A stretch of 64,000 bases of DNA from Adiantum capillus-veneris (taxonomy: Eukaryota > Streptophyta > Polypodiopsida > Polypodiales > Pteridaceae), in assembly GCA_014529385.2 (NCBI GenBank), contig CM043971.1:96579382-96643381 (forward strand). The letters run 5' to 3'. Of the stretch, positions 1 to 12,246 are shown in pieces. Below the pieces are notes generated by a model, which saw nothing but the letters and a program-made list of their open reading frames with translations, did not search any database and was not told the DNA's origin. Positions within the stretch are counted from its first letter, which is position 1; every line of letters starts with the position of its first letter. A program made the position numbers and the translations under genes.

Positions 1-1286
1 TTGAGTGACCATTTTGCTTGAATTATTTGAAGAGTATGAAAATGAATTTCGAGGTGCTATATATCCACAAAGTTGTCTTATGAGCTGAAAAAACTTAGCT
101 TTTTTTTTTGAGTATCGATCTCACCATTAACCTTACTCTTGCACAACATTTTTGAACCTAAACTGTGTGAAAAAACGGGTCCTGTTTTTGGCTTTTTTTA
201 ATTTTTGGCAACTATACCACTCTAAACTTCATGTTTGTGAGGTTTAGATGGCTAGAGGTTAGGCCTTCATAGTTCTCAACATGTTTTGATGCTTGTAGGG
301 AGAGCTAAGTGTTAAAATTGAAAGTTATGACCAATTTACAAGAATTGCATAATCTTGTTTTTTGGCCAAAATTAGCACTTTTATGATTTTTTTGGTGGCT
401 TTCTTGATATGCAAATTCAATTTTGATTGTGTAAGTGTAATGTATAACATAAAGCTATCTTCCTTGAGTTTTGGGGGACCTAATATGCTATATAGCATAG
501 TATATGATGATGGTTGAGTTTTTTGATTGCTGAAGAATAGGATACATTTTAGAGTAGCAAGTATAAATTTCTCAATGTTGCTAGTTTCTTAGGCCAATTG
601 TGTGTATTTTGTAGGTAGTAACCATATCTAATCATAGACTACAAACTTGGCTAGATATTGAGTAGTTTCTATGGGTTTTTAGAGGTCATAATGCTAAACC
701 CATTTTTTTCATGTTTGCTGTATTTAGCACTTTATCATTGCCCCAAGGTTCCAATTGTAAGAGATCCATTATCCTTTTGACATGCTCCATGGATCCTTTT
801 GAATCCAGAGGCCCAAAGGGAATAAGAAAACATGTATATAGTATCTGTATTGAGCGTGACTATATAAATTTTGATGATAGGTCCGCAGAATGGCAAAAAC
901 GCAACTTTTTTGTACCTATTTTTTTGCCCAAAAAAAAAATTAGTGAGGTAAAAGCAAACATTGTTTTGGTCACCAACCCATTGAAGTTAACAGGGCATTT
1001 TATCCCATGTCCTACAAAAATGCCCACTCTTATTTATATGCAATCAACCGTAAGAAATTGCTTGTTTTGGGCAAAATGCACTATGTGGGTCCATCAACTT
1101 TGGAGGCTTGTAGTGACCAAGGGATGAGAAAAATTACTGTTTCTCATTTTTTTCCATATGTGGTAGTTCTTGAACTATAAGCTCATGAAAGGATTTTTCA
1201 AAATGAGTGGATCTACTATGGTTTGGAATTTTTTCCCAAAACCCTGAAAGGACACTTTTATGTCCTATTAGGTTACCATTCTAGTG
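1..1286 (+). mobile_element. TTAA-flanked inverted-terminal element, copy 1 (cut by window start)
   Basis: This is the diverged relative of the two fuller copies at 2202-3506 and 30673-31994. The same blocks occur in the same order: the AAACTGTGTGAAAAAACGGG block near 160, the TTTTTTGGTGGCTTTC block near 390, the GTAGGTAGTAACCATATC block near 613, and the GGACACTTTTATGTCC box near 1249. It ends in CTAGTG at 1286 followed by TTAA at 1287-1290. The left end lies outside the window. A 138-codon open frame at 711-1127 has no recognisable domain and is not kept open in the other copies, so I do not call a gene. Non-autonomous DNA element, by inference. Confidence 0.7.
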
Positions 1287-1290
1287 TTAA

Positions 1291-2133
1291 GACATTGAAA
1301 ATTTTGTATGGTAAGAGAAATTCTCACATCCTATCATAAGAAGCACTTTGCCTCTAGTGATAATAATTCTTACTTTGTAAAGATTTCACTTTTCCTAGCA
1401 AAATATTTTAGCTTTTGAACCATACAAAATATTACATTCAAATGATATAAATTTTTGTGTCATGACAATATTTTTCACTCTTAAAAGTGAGAAAAGCTTG
1501 AGCTTCACTGTACATTATCGATATGATGTTATATTTTCACCTTTTGTAGCAAGTTTTCACTCTTAAATCATTAATAAAAAATATACTATGACAAAGATTC
1601 TTATCATTCAAAGTGCAAAAATCTTGGACTTCAATGTAGTGTTATTTTGGTAGGTTCGAACACAATTTACCTATTTAACCATCAAATATTTTGCATGATG
1701 ACAAAAAAATTTATCTCTTAAAGTGAGAAAAGATTAAATTTCAATGTAGATTATTTCTATAGTAAAGAAATAATTTCTATAGTAAATTTCAATGTAGATT
1801 ATTTCTATAGTAAAGATTATCACTTTTGCAGACAAGATTGCTCTTATAAGATGATGAGAATTTTTGTATCATGTGAGAAATTCTCACCTTTTAAAGTGAT
1901 AAAAGCTTGAACTTGAATATAGGTTATTCTCATATAGTAAAAATTTCACTTTTTTTTAGCAATGCTAGCTACCTCTTGGACCATAAATTATACTACCTCT
2001 TAAGCATCAGTTAATTTGCTTACGTAGAATTTTTTGAAACACCTTAATGTACCACATGCAATCCTTCAAAATGAGTCTTTGCTCTCGTCTTATTCACGTA
2101 AATTATGCCTCGAAAAAAGAGTGCATTTGTTTA

Positions 2134-2182
<49 letters not shown>

Positions 2183-2201
2183 ACATTTAAGACATACTTA
2201 A
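1291..2201. repeat. AT-rich degenerate tandem repeats and a GA microsatellite
   Basis: From about 1460 to 1990 a motif of the form GTGAGAAAAGCTTGAACTTC, then TTATT, then a TTTCACTTTT box recurs roughly every 110-140 bases, with heavy divergence (near 1485, 1600, 1720, 1790 and 1890). A block containing ATTTCTATAGTAAA is directly duplicated between 1745 and 1815. A pure GA tract fills 2137-2180. I see no coding potential here. Confidence 0.55.
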
Positions 2202-3506
2202 CACTAGGTTGGTAATGGGACACTTTTATGTCCCGGGACACTTTTATGTTCTGTTAAGTGACCATTTTCCTTGAATTATGTCAAGAGTTTCAAAATGGAT
2301 TTTGAGGTGCTATCTGTCTAGAAAGTTGTCTCATGAACTGAAAAAAAACTCGACATTTTTCTGGAATATCAATTCCATCTTTAACCTTGTCCGTGCACAA
2401 CATTTCACAACCTAAACTGTGTGAAAACACGGATCCTGTTTTTGGCTTTTTTCAACTTTTTGCAACTATACCACTCTAGAATTCATGTTTGTGAGGTCTA
2501 TAATGCTAGAGAACTATCTTTAGTAGTCCACAACATGTCCTGATGCTTCTAGGGAGAAATATATGTTAAAGTTGTAAGTTATGACCAAATTACAAAAATG
2601 ATCAAATCCTGTTTTTTAGCGAATTTTAGCACTTCTATGATTTTTTTGGTGGCTTTCATGATATCCAAATGCAGTTTTGATTTTCTATGTCACATATTGT
2701 AACATAAAGCTAATACTCCTTGAGTTTTGGGGCACCTAATACCCTATTTTTCATAGTAGACAACGATGGTTGATTTTTTCAATTATAGAAGAAAACGAAA
2801 CATTCTATTATATCAAGTATAGCTTTTTCAATATTGTTAGTTTCTTGTGACAACTACATGCACTTTGTAGGTAGTAACCATATCTAGTCATAAGGATCAA
2901 ATTTGGCTAGATATTGAATAGTTTCTATGGGATTCTACAACTCATAATGTTGAACCCAGTTTTTTCATGTTTGCTGTATTTAGCACTTCATCTTTGTCTC
3001 CAAGATTCCCCTTGGTAAGATATGTATTATTCTTTTGACATGCTCCATGGCTCCTTATGAACCTAAAGGACAATATCGAACTAAGAAAACATGCATATAT
3101 TATTTGTATTGAACGTGGCTATAGAAACTTTGATGATAGGTTTGCAGAATGGTAAAACAAAAAATAGTGAGTCAGAAGCAATCATATGTTCTAATCACCA
3201 ACCCATTGAATTTAGCTAGGGAATTTATCTCAAGTCCTACAAAAATCCCTAATCTTATTTTTATGCAACAAAACATAAGAAATGACTGTTTTGATGAAAA
3301 TGTACTGGTCCATCAACTTTGGAGGCTTGGTGTCACCAAAAGATGAGAAATTTTACAAGTTTCTTATTTTTTCCATGTGTAGTAGTCCTTGAACTATAAC
3401 CTCATGAAAGGATTATACAAAATGAGTGGATCTACTATGGTTTTGGAGGTTTTTTTCAAAACCTTGAAAGGACACTTTTATGTCCTGTTAGGTTACCAAC
3501 CTAGTG
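2202..3506 (+). mobile_element. TTAA-flanked inverted-terminal element, copy 2 (complete)
   Basis: The left end CACTAGGTTGGTAA at 2202 is the inverse of the right end TTACCAACCTAGTG ending at 3506. TTAA flanks both sides (2198-2201 and 3507-3510). Inside each terminus is a nearly self-complementary box GGACACTTTTATGTCC. Length is 1305 bp, and about 36 bases are missing near 3155 relative to copy 3. No transposase domain is visible, and the short frame at 3149-3346 is only a conserved stretch. TTAA target choice is typical of piggyBac-type elements, but the ends could be assigned differently because the junction is palindromic (2-4 bp duplication). Confidence 0.8.
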
Positions 3507-3758
3507 TTAAAGACCTAGCACTCTAAACAAGGGATAGTGATACGATTTTTGGCATCTCATAAAGAACTGTTGACCTCAAAAAAGATATTTTACTATACAT
3601 CAACAACCTAAATATTAAGGATATTTGCCAAAACAACCCAATCCAATAGTTGAAAGCTCCATCTTACAAAAAGTGATAGGTGTGAAGCTCTACTTTACAA
3701 AAAGTAATAGTTTTAGAGCTATATGTTTGCATGCTCGATACATATCTCAATAGTATTT

Positions 3759-3771
3759 CACTACAAGAGGT
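3759..3771 (+). repeat. CACTA left terminal inverted repeat
   Basis: Thirteen bases, an exact inverse match to 12871-12883. The preceding TTT (3756-3758) is the target duplication. Confidence 0.93.
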
Positions 3772-3779
3772 ACTTAATG

Positions 3780-3905
3780 TTAGCGACGCTCGCAGTGCGA
3801 TGCTCAAATGCGAAAAACCACGGCGTCGCTATGAGTGTCGCTAAGTTACTTGTAACTTAGCGAAGTTACTTGTAACTTAGCGACGCTCATAGAGACACCT
3901 ATAGC
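3780..3905. repeat. CACTA left subterminal repeats
   Basis: Copies of TAGCGACGCT and its inverse (AGTGTCGCTA, GGCGTCGCTA) cluster here in both directions. A tandem pair of GTTACTTGTAACTTAGCGA units lies at about 3845-3882. In CACTA elements such subterminal arrays bind the element-encoded TNPA-type protein; assigning that role here is by analogy. Confidence 0.7.
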
Positions 3906-4008
3906 AATGCCGTCACGGGTAAAAAAAAATAACCGAGAGCGTCCAAAAACTCAGATCTCACGTCTGAGTTTTCGACGAGCGCTCATGCAAGCAAGGTAAC
4001 GCGCGCTC

Positions 4009-4033
4009 TCCCTCTCTCTCTCTCTTTCTTCTC

Positions 4034-4071
<38 letters not shown>

Positions 4072-4136
4072 AGAAGAGGAAGGAGATCCAGGTATGCTCC
4101 TTACCTCTCCTCACTCTCATGTTCCCTTCCCCTCTT

Positions 4137-4187
<51 letters not shown>

Positions 4188-4196
4188 TTGTGTTTC

Positions 4197-4239
<43 letters not shown>

Positions 4240-4307
4240 ACATGCATAAACAAAAAACGCACACACACATGCATAAACAAAGAATGCACACACACATTGA
4301 GAGAGGA

Positions 4308-4354
<47 letters not shown>

Positions 4355-4416
4355 ATGTATAAACCAAAAACGCACACACATGCATAAACAAAGAATGCAC
4401 ACACACATTAAGAGAG

Positions 4417-4465
<49 letters not shown>
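4009..4465. repeat. Compound CT/CA/GA microsatellite block
   Basis: Long CT, CA and GA runs (4009-4064, 4134-4190, 4198-4240, 4311-4353, 4421-4462) are joined by two related spacers of the type CATGCATAAACAAAGAATGC. The long serine-leucine or arginine-glutamate frames here come from the dinucleotide runs and are not genes. Confidence 0.85.
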
Positions 4466-4466
<1 letters not shown>

Positions 4467-4486
4467 AGAAGAAGAAGAGTCTTAAC

Positions 4487-5206
4487 ATCGTAGGAAACTA
4501 TCCCAAGAGACCTTAAAGATCTAGTCGACGAGGAGTTGAACTCAAGACTTGTTATTCATGAGGGAAATGGCATAACCAATCTATCACACTTGGGTGATAG
4601 AAAAGTTATACCATTTTTCTCCTTTTATTGGCGTGCACACACACACACACACCCGAGAAGAAGAGAGTTTAATTTAATGTCGTAGGAAACTAATTCCAAC
4701 CTAAAGATCTAACCGACGAGGAGTTGAACTCAAGACCTGTTATTCAAGAGGGAAATGGCATAACCAATCTACCACACTTGGGTGATAGAAAGGTTATACC
4801 ATTTTTCTCTTTTTATTGGCACACACACACCCACACACACACGAGAAGAAGAGAGTTTTAACGGCGTAGGAAACTATCCCAAAAGACGTTAAAGATTACG
4901 TTAGATGTAAACTTACGTTAAATTAAATTTAGGTTTATTTAAGTTAAATTAGATTAGATTTAGGTTTATTTTTAGTTAGATTTACGTTTGATTAGATTTA
5001 GGTTTATTTACGTTAGATTTAGATTATGTTATATTATATTAGATTTAGGTTTATTTATGTTTATCTACGTTAGATTTAGATTTACGTTATATTAAATTAG
5101 ATTTAGGTTTATTCACATTATTTATCTGTTATTGAAGAGGGAAATGACATAACCAATTTACCACACTTGGGTGATAGAAAGGTTATACCATTTTCCTCTT
5201 TTTATC
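4487..5206 (-). repeat. Tandem tRNA-like (SINE-type) repeat copies
   Basis: A ~190-bp unit occurs at about 4487-4640 and 4678-4830, with fragments at 4853-4890 and 5128-5206. Read on the minus strand, each full unit has a stretch resembling a Pol III A box (TAGATTGGTTATGCCA) and, about 40 bases on, a B-box-like GAGTTCAACTCCTC. The order and spacing are as in tRNA genes, but the fold is degenerate. A tRNA-derived SINE duplicated in tandem is the best reading. Between the fragments, 4895-5125 and 5215-5290 are a degenerate TTAGATTTAGGTTTATT minisatellite. Confidence 0.45.
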
Positions 5207-5339
5207 GTTTAAGATAAGGTTAGATTTAGATTTACGTTAGATTAGATTTAGGTTTATTTAAGTTAAATTAAGTTAGATTTAGATTTATTTTGAGTACACC
5301 GAAGGATTATACTGCCTACGCGTTTGAGACGCTGCATCG

Positions 5340-5549
5340 GGGATAATCCCGTCTTGATGCAAACTCTTGCTACGTCACTTTGCTGCCACCACTTGTCTGG
5401 ATTGGTCGTCCTCTCCTCCCTGATACCAGAGACCATGCTTGGATGAGGAGAGGAGTGGAGGGGTATCAGGGAGGAGAGGACGACCAATCCAGATAGGCGG
5501 TGGCAGCAAAGTGACGCAGCAAGAGTTTGCATCCAGACGAGATTATCCC
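5340..5549. repeat. Foldback with ~88-bp arms
   Basis: Left arm 5340-5427 and right arm 5462-5549 are near-perfect inverse copies (for example CCAATCCAGA against TCTGGATTGG) around a 34-base loop. It can form one long hairpin. It resembles a foldback/MITE nested in the CACTA element. No clear target duplication could be fixed. Confidence 0.75.
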
Positions 5550-6099
5550 ATCACCTAGGGAGTGGCGGCTGGGCCAGCTTCGTGGAGGATTTTATCCCAT
5601 CACTTGTGTCATGGATCGACGGGATGGAAAGGTGAGAGTATTAAACTCTTGCATTGAATTATTTGTATATGTGACGCCCATTCACATCTACATAGCTAGT
5701 AGCCCCATTGGTATGTCTTTTATCCTTCAATGGAGCGAATCACCACATGTTCAATTAGTTTAGATTTAAGATAAGATTTTGGATTGAGTTTTTATATTAG
5801 AGTCTACCTTCGAGATTACGGTAAAAAAATTAGAGTTAGACAAACGGTGAAAATATCTACTGTGAAAAGATGTTAAGATGCTGTGAAATGCTACAGCTAG
5901 AGAAGAGGCAAAGGGGTTTTGTCCACTACATGCACTATCATGAAGACATGGGTGTGTAAATTTCTTGTACCCACAAATATAGGCATTGACCAATAAAGAC
6001 GAGATTAGAACCCGGTGGTTCTGATCTCCGTGCACCTCTAGACTGAGGTGTGCGGGGATTGGACATGACTAGAGAATGTGAGGTAGTTTACAGTGTGAA

Positions 6100-6164
<65 letters not shown>

Positions 6165-6228
6165 AAGACAAAGAATGCCAATAGAAGATTAAATTTGTTG
6201 TCCAGGTTATAAGATTTTTTTCCTCATT
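5550..6228. other. CACTA internal non-coding stretch with GA microsatellite
   Basis: Presumed leader and promoter region of the TNP2-like gene. It holds a GA run of about 60 bases (6102-6161). No conserved coding segment is visible. Confidence 0.4.
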
Positions 6229-9200
6229 ATGAGTAGTGACGAGGATGTGGGGCCGTCCAACCGAAGCACCTATCTTTCAACGAGGATCTTATGTCCTTGT
6301 AATCAATGCAAGCATGTTGTGCGACGGACAAGAAGCGTTTCTTTGCAGCACGTTTGCGAATTTGGCGAGCTCGATACATCTATTATAGATCGAGTTGTTG
6401 CCAATTATAACTCTTCGGAGTCTGACGCTGGCCAACAGGCAGCAATCTTGCAACCCAATAGACATGTTTGCAGGCGCTTTGGTCAAGAAGCATATGTGAG
6501 GCCAAAAGATGTAGCCTCTGACAGCTCGGGGGATGATCATGCATACCACATTTCCAACGAGGCAATGTTTGAGCCCGAGATTGATGAAATGATCGAGACG
6601 ATCATGGATTCAGAAAGGCTTATCTATGATGATATGAAAAGTGAAGCCGATACACCATTGTATAATGGAGCACGTGTGTCTAGATTGAAAGGGCTCCTGG
6701 TTCTTCTCAACATGCAGGCAAAGTTTGGATGCAGTGACACTAGCGTCACAACGCTTTTCAGGTGATCTATTACAATTAGTTTACGTTATTAAAATTCTAA
6801 ATGTATAATGATCTGATAGATTTTTACACAATTGTACCGTATTTTTATGTTGTGTAGATTGCTCAAAGAGCACATACTACCAGCTGATAATATGATGCCA
6901 GATTCCCAAGAGGAAGCAAGAAAGATTTTCCAAAACTTGAGGATGGATTACAATTCGATCCACGCTTGTCCTAATGACTACATTCTTTTCAGAGGGGAAT
7001 ACATAGACATGGAGAAGTGTCTGAAATGTGATTCTAAGAGATATCGAGTAGATCTCCACGGAACAAAAAATCCGCAAAAAGTTTTGCGACATTTTCCTCT
7101 TCTTCCTTGCATCAAGAATTTCTTTGAATGTAAGTCCATGGCCGCCCTAGCATCATGGCATGAGGAGAATAAATCTTCAGATGGTGTGCTACAGATTCCT
7201 GCAGATTGCGCAGCATGGAAACATATAGATGGAACATGGTCGGATTTTGCCAGGGAAGCTTGAAATTTTTGCTTAGTCCTAGCTATGGATGGCATAAATC
7301 CATTTGGTCAAAGATCAACATCTTACAGTGTATGGCCCGTTGTCATCGTCAACTACAACATTCCCCCGTGGTTGACTACGAAGAAGGGGCAGGGGCGATA
7401 TAAAGTGAAGAATATGGATGTGTATCTTCTTTCACTATTGGAAGAGCTACAACAAATGTGGATTGGCATAGAAGTGGTGGATATGAGCCGACACACAGGT
7501 CGATGGAATGTTTTGATCAGAGGCATTCTAATGTGGACCATGCATGACTATCCCAGACTAACAGAATGCTCAAGTGATCTATTTACACTCCTCACTCAGA
7601 CACTGTAAATCTTGGTTTTTCTCAAGCTGATCTATTATCATGTGTATACATGCAGGGCTTCAAACAAGCGGATACAGAGCATGTGTCACATGTGGACCTA
7701 GACTGAATACACGTAGGGCGTCCTCATTGAAGAAGCAAATCTACGAAGGTCATCAAGCGTATCTTCCAGAGAATCATGTGTTACGCGATGGCTTTTTGGG
7801 AAGAGAGCCACTGAGGATGTCCGCACAAGCATGGTTAGAGCAGAAGGAGATGTGTGATGACGGATTGGCCCCAGGGATGAAGAGACTATCTCTATGGTAC
7901 GAGTTACCATATTGGCCCCGACTCATGATCAATCACTTGCTCGATCCAATGCACATATTCAAGAATGTGGGTAATCTATTATGGGACCATTTGACCGGCA
8001 AGAAAGATACTTTGGGAGCCAGGGTTGACCTTGAAATGTGGATCGTATGGAGCAATATTGGCTACAAACAACGTCCGATGGATCGTTAAAACTCCCTAAA
8101 GCACCATGGATTTTCACAGGAGCCCAAGAACGCAAAGTAAAAGAGACCATTCAATCTTTGCAGACCCCCACTGGTGTAATGCACTCGCTCCGAATGTGTT
8201 TTACTAAAGAAGAAAAGCTTACCGGTTTGAAGTCACACAACTGGCATAAAATGTGTCAGGTATGTTCATAGTGGAATATATCATAGTGGGAATTGTGTAA
8301 AAAATTCGTCTGTGGACTTTAATATCATTGTTGCACGTGTTTTGCAGTTTATTTTACTAGTTGCCATTGAGGAATGTTTGTCTCTTGACGCCCATAACAC
8401 AATCTACAAACTTGAGAAGTTGGTGCAATGGATCTCACAAAAGGAGATCAACGTAGACTCCATACCATTCGCCAAACTAAACACTGTGGAGGTTGTGTGC
8501 ATGTTTGAGAAACATTTTCCTACTACCATGCTAACCATTTAGGTGCATCTTCTTGTTCCATAGTTGATGAGGTGGAAATAGCTGGCACAGTACATTCCAG
8601 ATGGATGTTCGTTTTAGAACGTTTCATGAAAACACTCAAGAGATATGTGCGTCAGAAAGCACGTCCGGAGGGTAGCATGGCAGAAGGTTGGTATCAAAGT
8701 CCCTAGTGTACATTGGAGAGTGGCTAGACGGATTTGATAAAGCCCGGGATATGCTATGGAAAACCATAGATGACGAGCGCATATCTGGGATTGTCATGTG
8801 CAATCTCGGTGTTGAGAAGAAGATGACGGAAGATCTAGAGGCTAAAATCAACCGATTTTGCATGCTTCACAATCCAGTGATGCAAAAGTGGATTTCACAA
8901 TATGAGGATGCAAAGCAAGAGCGACAAAGGGTACGAATCGAGTGGAGACGGGGAAGACGACCACCGATGCACTATCCGACGGGTCTGGAGAGCCTACCAA
9001 CATTCATGAGCTTAAGATGGTTGCACAACCAATTGAAAAGCACACAACAGTGCGGTGAAAAAGTGACTGAGGAAGAGTGGGAATACTCTTGGGGTTGCGC
9101 GACCAAGGTAAGTTTGCAATGTACGACTAGTGACTTTCTATATGTTTGAATGGCCACTCATAATCTTTGTTGGTTGTAGTATAAGTCATACACAGCAGCA

Positions 9201-9786
9201 TGGTGTAAAGGTCGACATTTTAGGGTGGAACGGATCGACAAAAAGCATTTTACTCAAGATTGTAGAATCATGGCAAAATTTGAACAGTCTAGTCGACGAC
9301 GGTCCTCTGATGCAGATCCTGTGGTGGCGGAACTCACTTACTTCGGCACGCTACAAGAGATTTTGAGGATCGATTATAGAGGATTTTTTGTCGACTTGTT
9401 CGACGTGCAATGGTTCAAGATAATCATGGAGGGTCGCAACGCTACTGTGCGTAGAGGAGAGTCTGGTTTTCTTGAGGTGGATTCAACTAAGAAATGGACT
9501 GACCTAAGAGACACTTTCGTACTACCCGAGCATTGTGAACAAGTGTGTAAATAGTTAACATCACATTTTAGAATTTATGTGCTTGGAAGCTCTCATGTAA
9601 GTTATGTGGCTCTGGCAGGTGATATTTCATCCTACAAAGTCTGCATCAAATTGGTGGTACGTCATAGAGGTAGCCCCTCGTAGTGCACGAACGTATGAAG
9701 GCTACCATGTATCAATCACAGCGGCATCAATGGAAGAGATCGGAGAAGATGCTCAGTTAGAAGCCGTTGAGGTGGTGCCATACTAA
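6229..9786 (+). pseudogene. TNP2-like CACTA transposase (TNPD type), broken
   Basis: Exon blocks read 6229-6761, 6858-7573, 7656-8259, 8348-9107, 9180-9542 and 9619-9786, all with GT-AG borders that keep phase. Domains in order: a Transpos_assoc-type CPCNQC zinc motif near residue 24; the TNP2 core (Transposase_21) with YNSIHACPNDYILF, MDGINPFG, ILMWTMHDYP and LLDPMHIFKNVGNLLW; a DUF4218-like part with FERFMK-type and KARPEGSMAEG; and a DUF4216-like C-terminus (VVAELTYFGTLQEIL, WFKII). Lesions are an in-frame TGA at 7261, a frameshift near 8036, TAG at 8540 followed by a frameshift near 8560, a frameshift near 8687, and TAA at 9784 after which the same frame stays open to 9924. This is the transposase that would cut and paste the surrounding element. 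As it stands it cannot yield a full protein. Confidence 0.88.
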
Positions 9787-9944
9787 CATCAAGTTGCTAC
9801 TCTCTATGGGGTGCATGCAGAGGATCTACAAAATGAAACGGAGGACATCTGTTTAAACGGAGAGCTCTATATAGATATAGGAAGTTATGCTAAGCTATGC
9901 GAGGATGAGAGAGATCTCTCTTAAAGCCATAAATATTGTATTTG

Positions 9945-10093
9945 GAAAATTTTGCTATGTTTGTAAAAACTCTGGCTCTCTAAGTACCTTCCATGTTGTA
10001 TAACGCTCTTTTGATTTTGCGCTCACATCCTGGGCAATCCATGGCCACATACAGCTCCACCACCTAGTTTTTCGACTACAAGATTTGATTGTG

Positions 10094-10190
<97 letters not shown>

Positions 10191-10512
10191 GATTGAAAAT
10201 TCTGAGTTATCGACTTGCCTCTTCCATCACTCAAGTTGAATAGAAGAAGAACGCGTTCTGTTGCTGCTAGCCTTTGAACATTCCAAAGCTACAAGCACCT
10301 TTGAGTTCTACGTCCAAAAATAAAGAGATAGTTCGGATTCTTGTACGATTATCCGTTTTGAACAATTTTGCTTCGTTTTGTAAAAACTCTAGCTCTCTAA
10401 GTACCTTCCATGTTGTATAACGCTCTTTTGATTTTGCGCTCACATCCTGGGCAATCCATGGCCACATGCAGCTCCACCACCTGGTTTTTCAACTGCAAGA
10501 TTTGATTGTGTG

Positions 10513-10594
<82 letters not shown>

Positions 10595-10690
10595 TTCGAT
10601 TGAAACTCTCTCTTTCGATTGAAAATTCTAAGTTATCGACTTGCCTCTTCCATCACTCAAGTTGAATAGAAGAAGAACACGTCATTGCGT
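9945..10690. repeat. Tandem pair of ~420-bp units with internal CT microsatellites
   Basis: Unit 1 (about 9945-10256) and unit 2 (about 10364-10680) share CTCTCTAAGTACCTTCC, the GCGCTCACATCCTGGGC block, a long CT run (10097-10187 and 10515-10608) and TTTCGATTGAAAATTCT, with few differences outside the CT runs. This is a duplication of the intergenic or promoter region ahead of the second CACTA gene. Confidence 0.85.
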
Positions 10691-10795
10691 CATTGTATTT
10701 ATATGCGTCATTGCATCATTGTATTTAATGGTCTTTGCGTCCACTCCAGGTACGTATGCTATGGGTATGTTCTCACAAGCAAGGACGACGAGCAC

Positions 10796-10796
<1 letters not shown>

Positions 10797-10879
<83 letters not shown>

Positions 10880-10880
10880 C
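10797..10880. repeat. (CT)n(ATCT)n microsatellite
   Basis: A CT run of about 50 bases passes directly into seven or so ATCT units, just upstream of the second CACTA gene. Confidence 0.9.
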
Positions 10881-10933
10881 TTGTCCATGTTTTCTACTTT
10901 ATTCATTCAATATTAAGTTTAAATGTTGCAGGT

Positions 10934-12246
10934 ATGGATGATGAGGAGTTTCTTTCTTCTTTGTCACCGCAGCAGAGATAGTGGTACGTGGAGCATCATC
11001 ACTCTGGTACACCATCACGCGTTCCTACTCCATCCGCATCTCCCTCTGTTTTGGAGCATTCAGCGTGCTTCAAAGCTTCGGTGTCGACGAGATGATCTTC
11101 ACAGATCTCTAGGCGCCGGCGCTCTAGTGGTGGTGGTGGCGGTTGTTGTGGGGATTTCGCCGCCGATGCTTCGACATCGCCTCGTGTTCGATGAGGCTGT
11201 TTACCCTCCCCTTCTTTGCCAGTCCCGACACCAGCCACAGCATCGCCATCGGCACCAAGTTTTGCGCGGCTGACTACCGTTCCTAGCACCTACACATCAC
11301 TAGCTACTCCTCCAGGAGTCACTCCAGTGGACACTCCTCGCTTCGGGGCTGAGACTCCAATGGAGACACCTAACTTCCGTACCCCCGTCGACACGCCGCT
11401 AGATACCCCTGTCGGGACACCCAAGTCCATGCGTCAGTGGCGAGAGGGCTTGCCTTACTCCGTCGACTTCAGCGACGGCATCATCTTGGATGATGAAGGC
11501 AAGAAGGTGATTTCGCGCATGCGCGGTCTTTGCTCTCAGGTGTTTAGACACTACATACTAAAAAGCTGGAGTGAAGTACCGAATGAATTTAAAAGACAGA
11601 GTCATCAGCATTCTTCATGACGAGTTTTCCGTTCCAACACGGGATGAGTGCTTCAATGAAGACGCGATGAAGGTTCGAATGCGCGAATATTGCAAGCACA
11701 AGTGTTCCGAAGTGCAAAAAGCAATCAAGCATGGGTGGAACAGACCAGATTGGCTGGCCAAGAAGATTGGAAGAATGCGAAGAAAGCAGTGCGCGAGAAT
11801 CCCGACAAGTGGAAGCAACAAAAGGAGGCAGCCAGAGCGTGAGTGGAGGCAGAAGCTCGCACCACTTGGGGAGCGGTGGGTGGGCATCATTTGAGGCCGA
11901 TTTTGTAAGTGTTTTCGCATTGCTCTCTATGTTTGATAGTTTAGGGTTTATGGGTTTTTAAATTCTAACATAATGGATTCTTTGTATGTTTTGACAGTGG
12001 TCGATGACAAGACGTGATCCCACAGCGTAGGAGCGTGAGTACGCAGGCAGGAAGGGCTTAAACGCCCTTATGGATATTCTGAGTTCTTGCGACGGCATGG
12101 TTAGTATTAGGGTTTACTCTTTTCTATTTGTTGTATTGTTTTATAAACGTCGCTATATGTTTATACTTACAAAAAGCTGTCTTATTGTTTTTGTTTGGCA
12201 GAATCCGACAGATACGCCGCTTGGATGCGATGAGACGTTTGATTAG
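10934..12246 (+). pseudogene. Second CACTA gene, Ptta/En/Spm (TNPA-like) protein, broken
   Basis: The start ATG at 10934 follows an AG acceptor (TTGCAGGT). The reading continues through a proline/threonine-rich part with repeated DTP and ETP units (about 11300-11430) into a conserved block (VFRHYILKSWSEVPNEFK) and then a basic part (AKKAVRENPDKWKQQKEAA). Two small 3' exons are bordered by GT-AG at 11998-12099 and 12202-12246. In En/Spm elements the second protein binds the subterminal repeats and aids transposition; position and composition suggest that role. Lesions are TAG at 10979, TGA near 11090, a frameshift in the AAAA run near 11590, another near 11760, and TGA near 11850. Confidence 0.7.

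Noticed and set aside
711-1127. 138-codon open frame in TTAA element copy 1 (and 3149-3346, 31544-31834)
   Set aside because: Similarity between copies extends well beyond the frames and is no better within them; indels break the frame in other copies; no transposase motif.
2202-3506. Reading the CACTAGG termini as a CACTA (En/Spm) element
   Set aside because: CACTA elements make 3-bp duplications; the filled and empty sites support TTAA (or TA/TTA with shifted ends), and no subterminal array like that at 3780-3905 is present.
4119-4493. Long open frames of Leu-Ser, Arg-Glu, His-Thr or Cys-Val repeats (also at 10641-10981, 33736-34399 and 44186-44471)
   Set aside because: They are translations of GA/CT/CA microsatellites, open in several frames on both strands at once, with no flanking coding signal.
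4510-4600. A functional tRNA gene on the minus strand
   Set aside because: A- and B-box-like motifs exist, but the acceptor and anticodon stems do not pair well and the unit is tandemly repeated; better as a SINE-type repeat.
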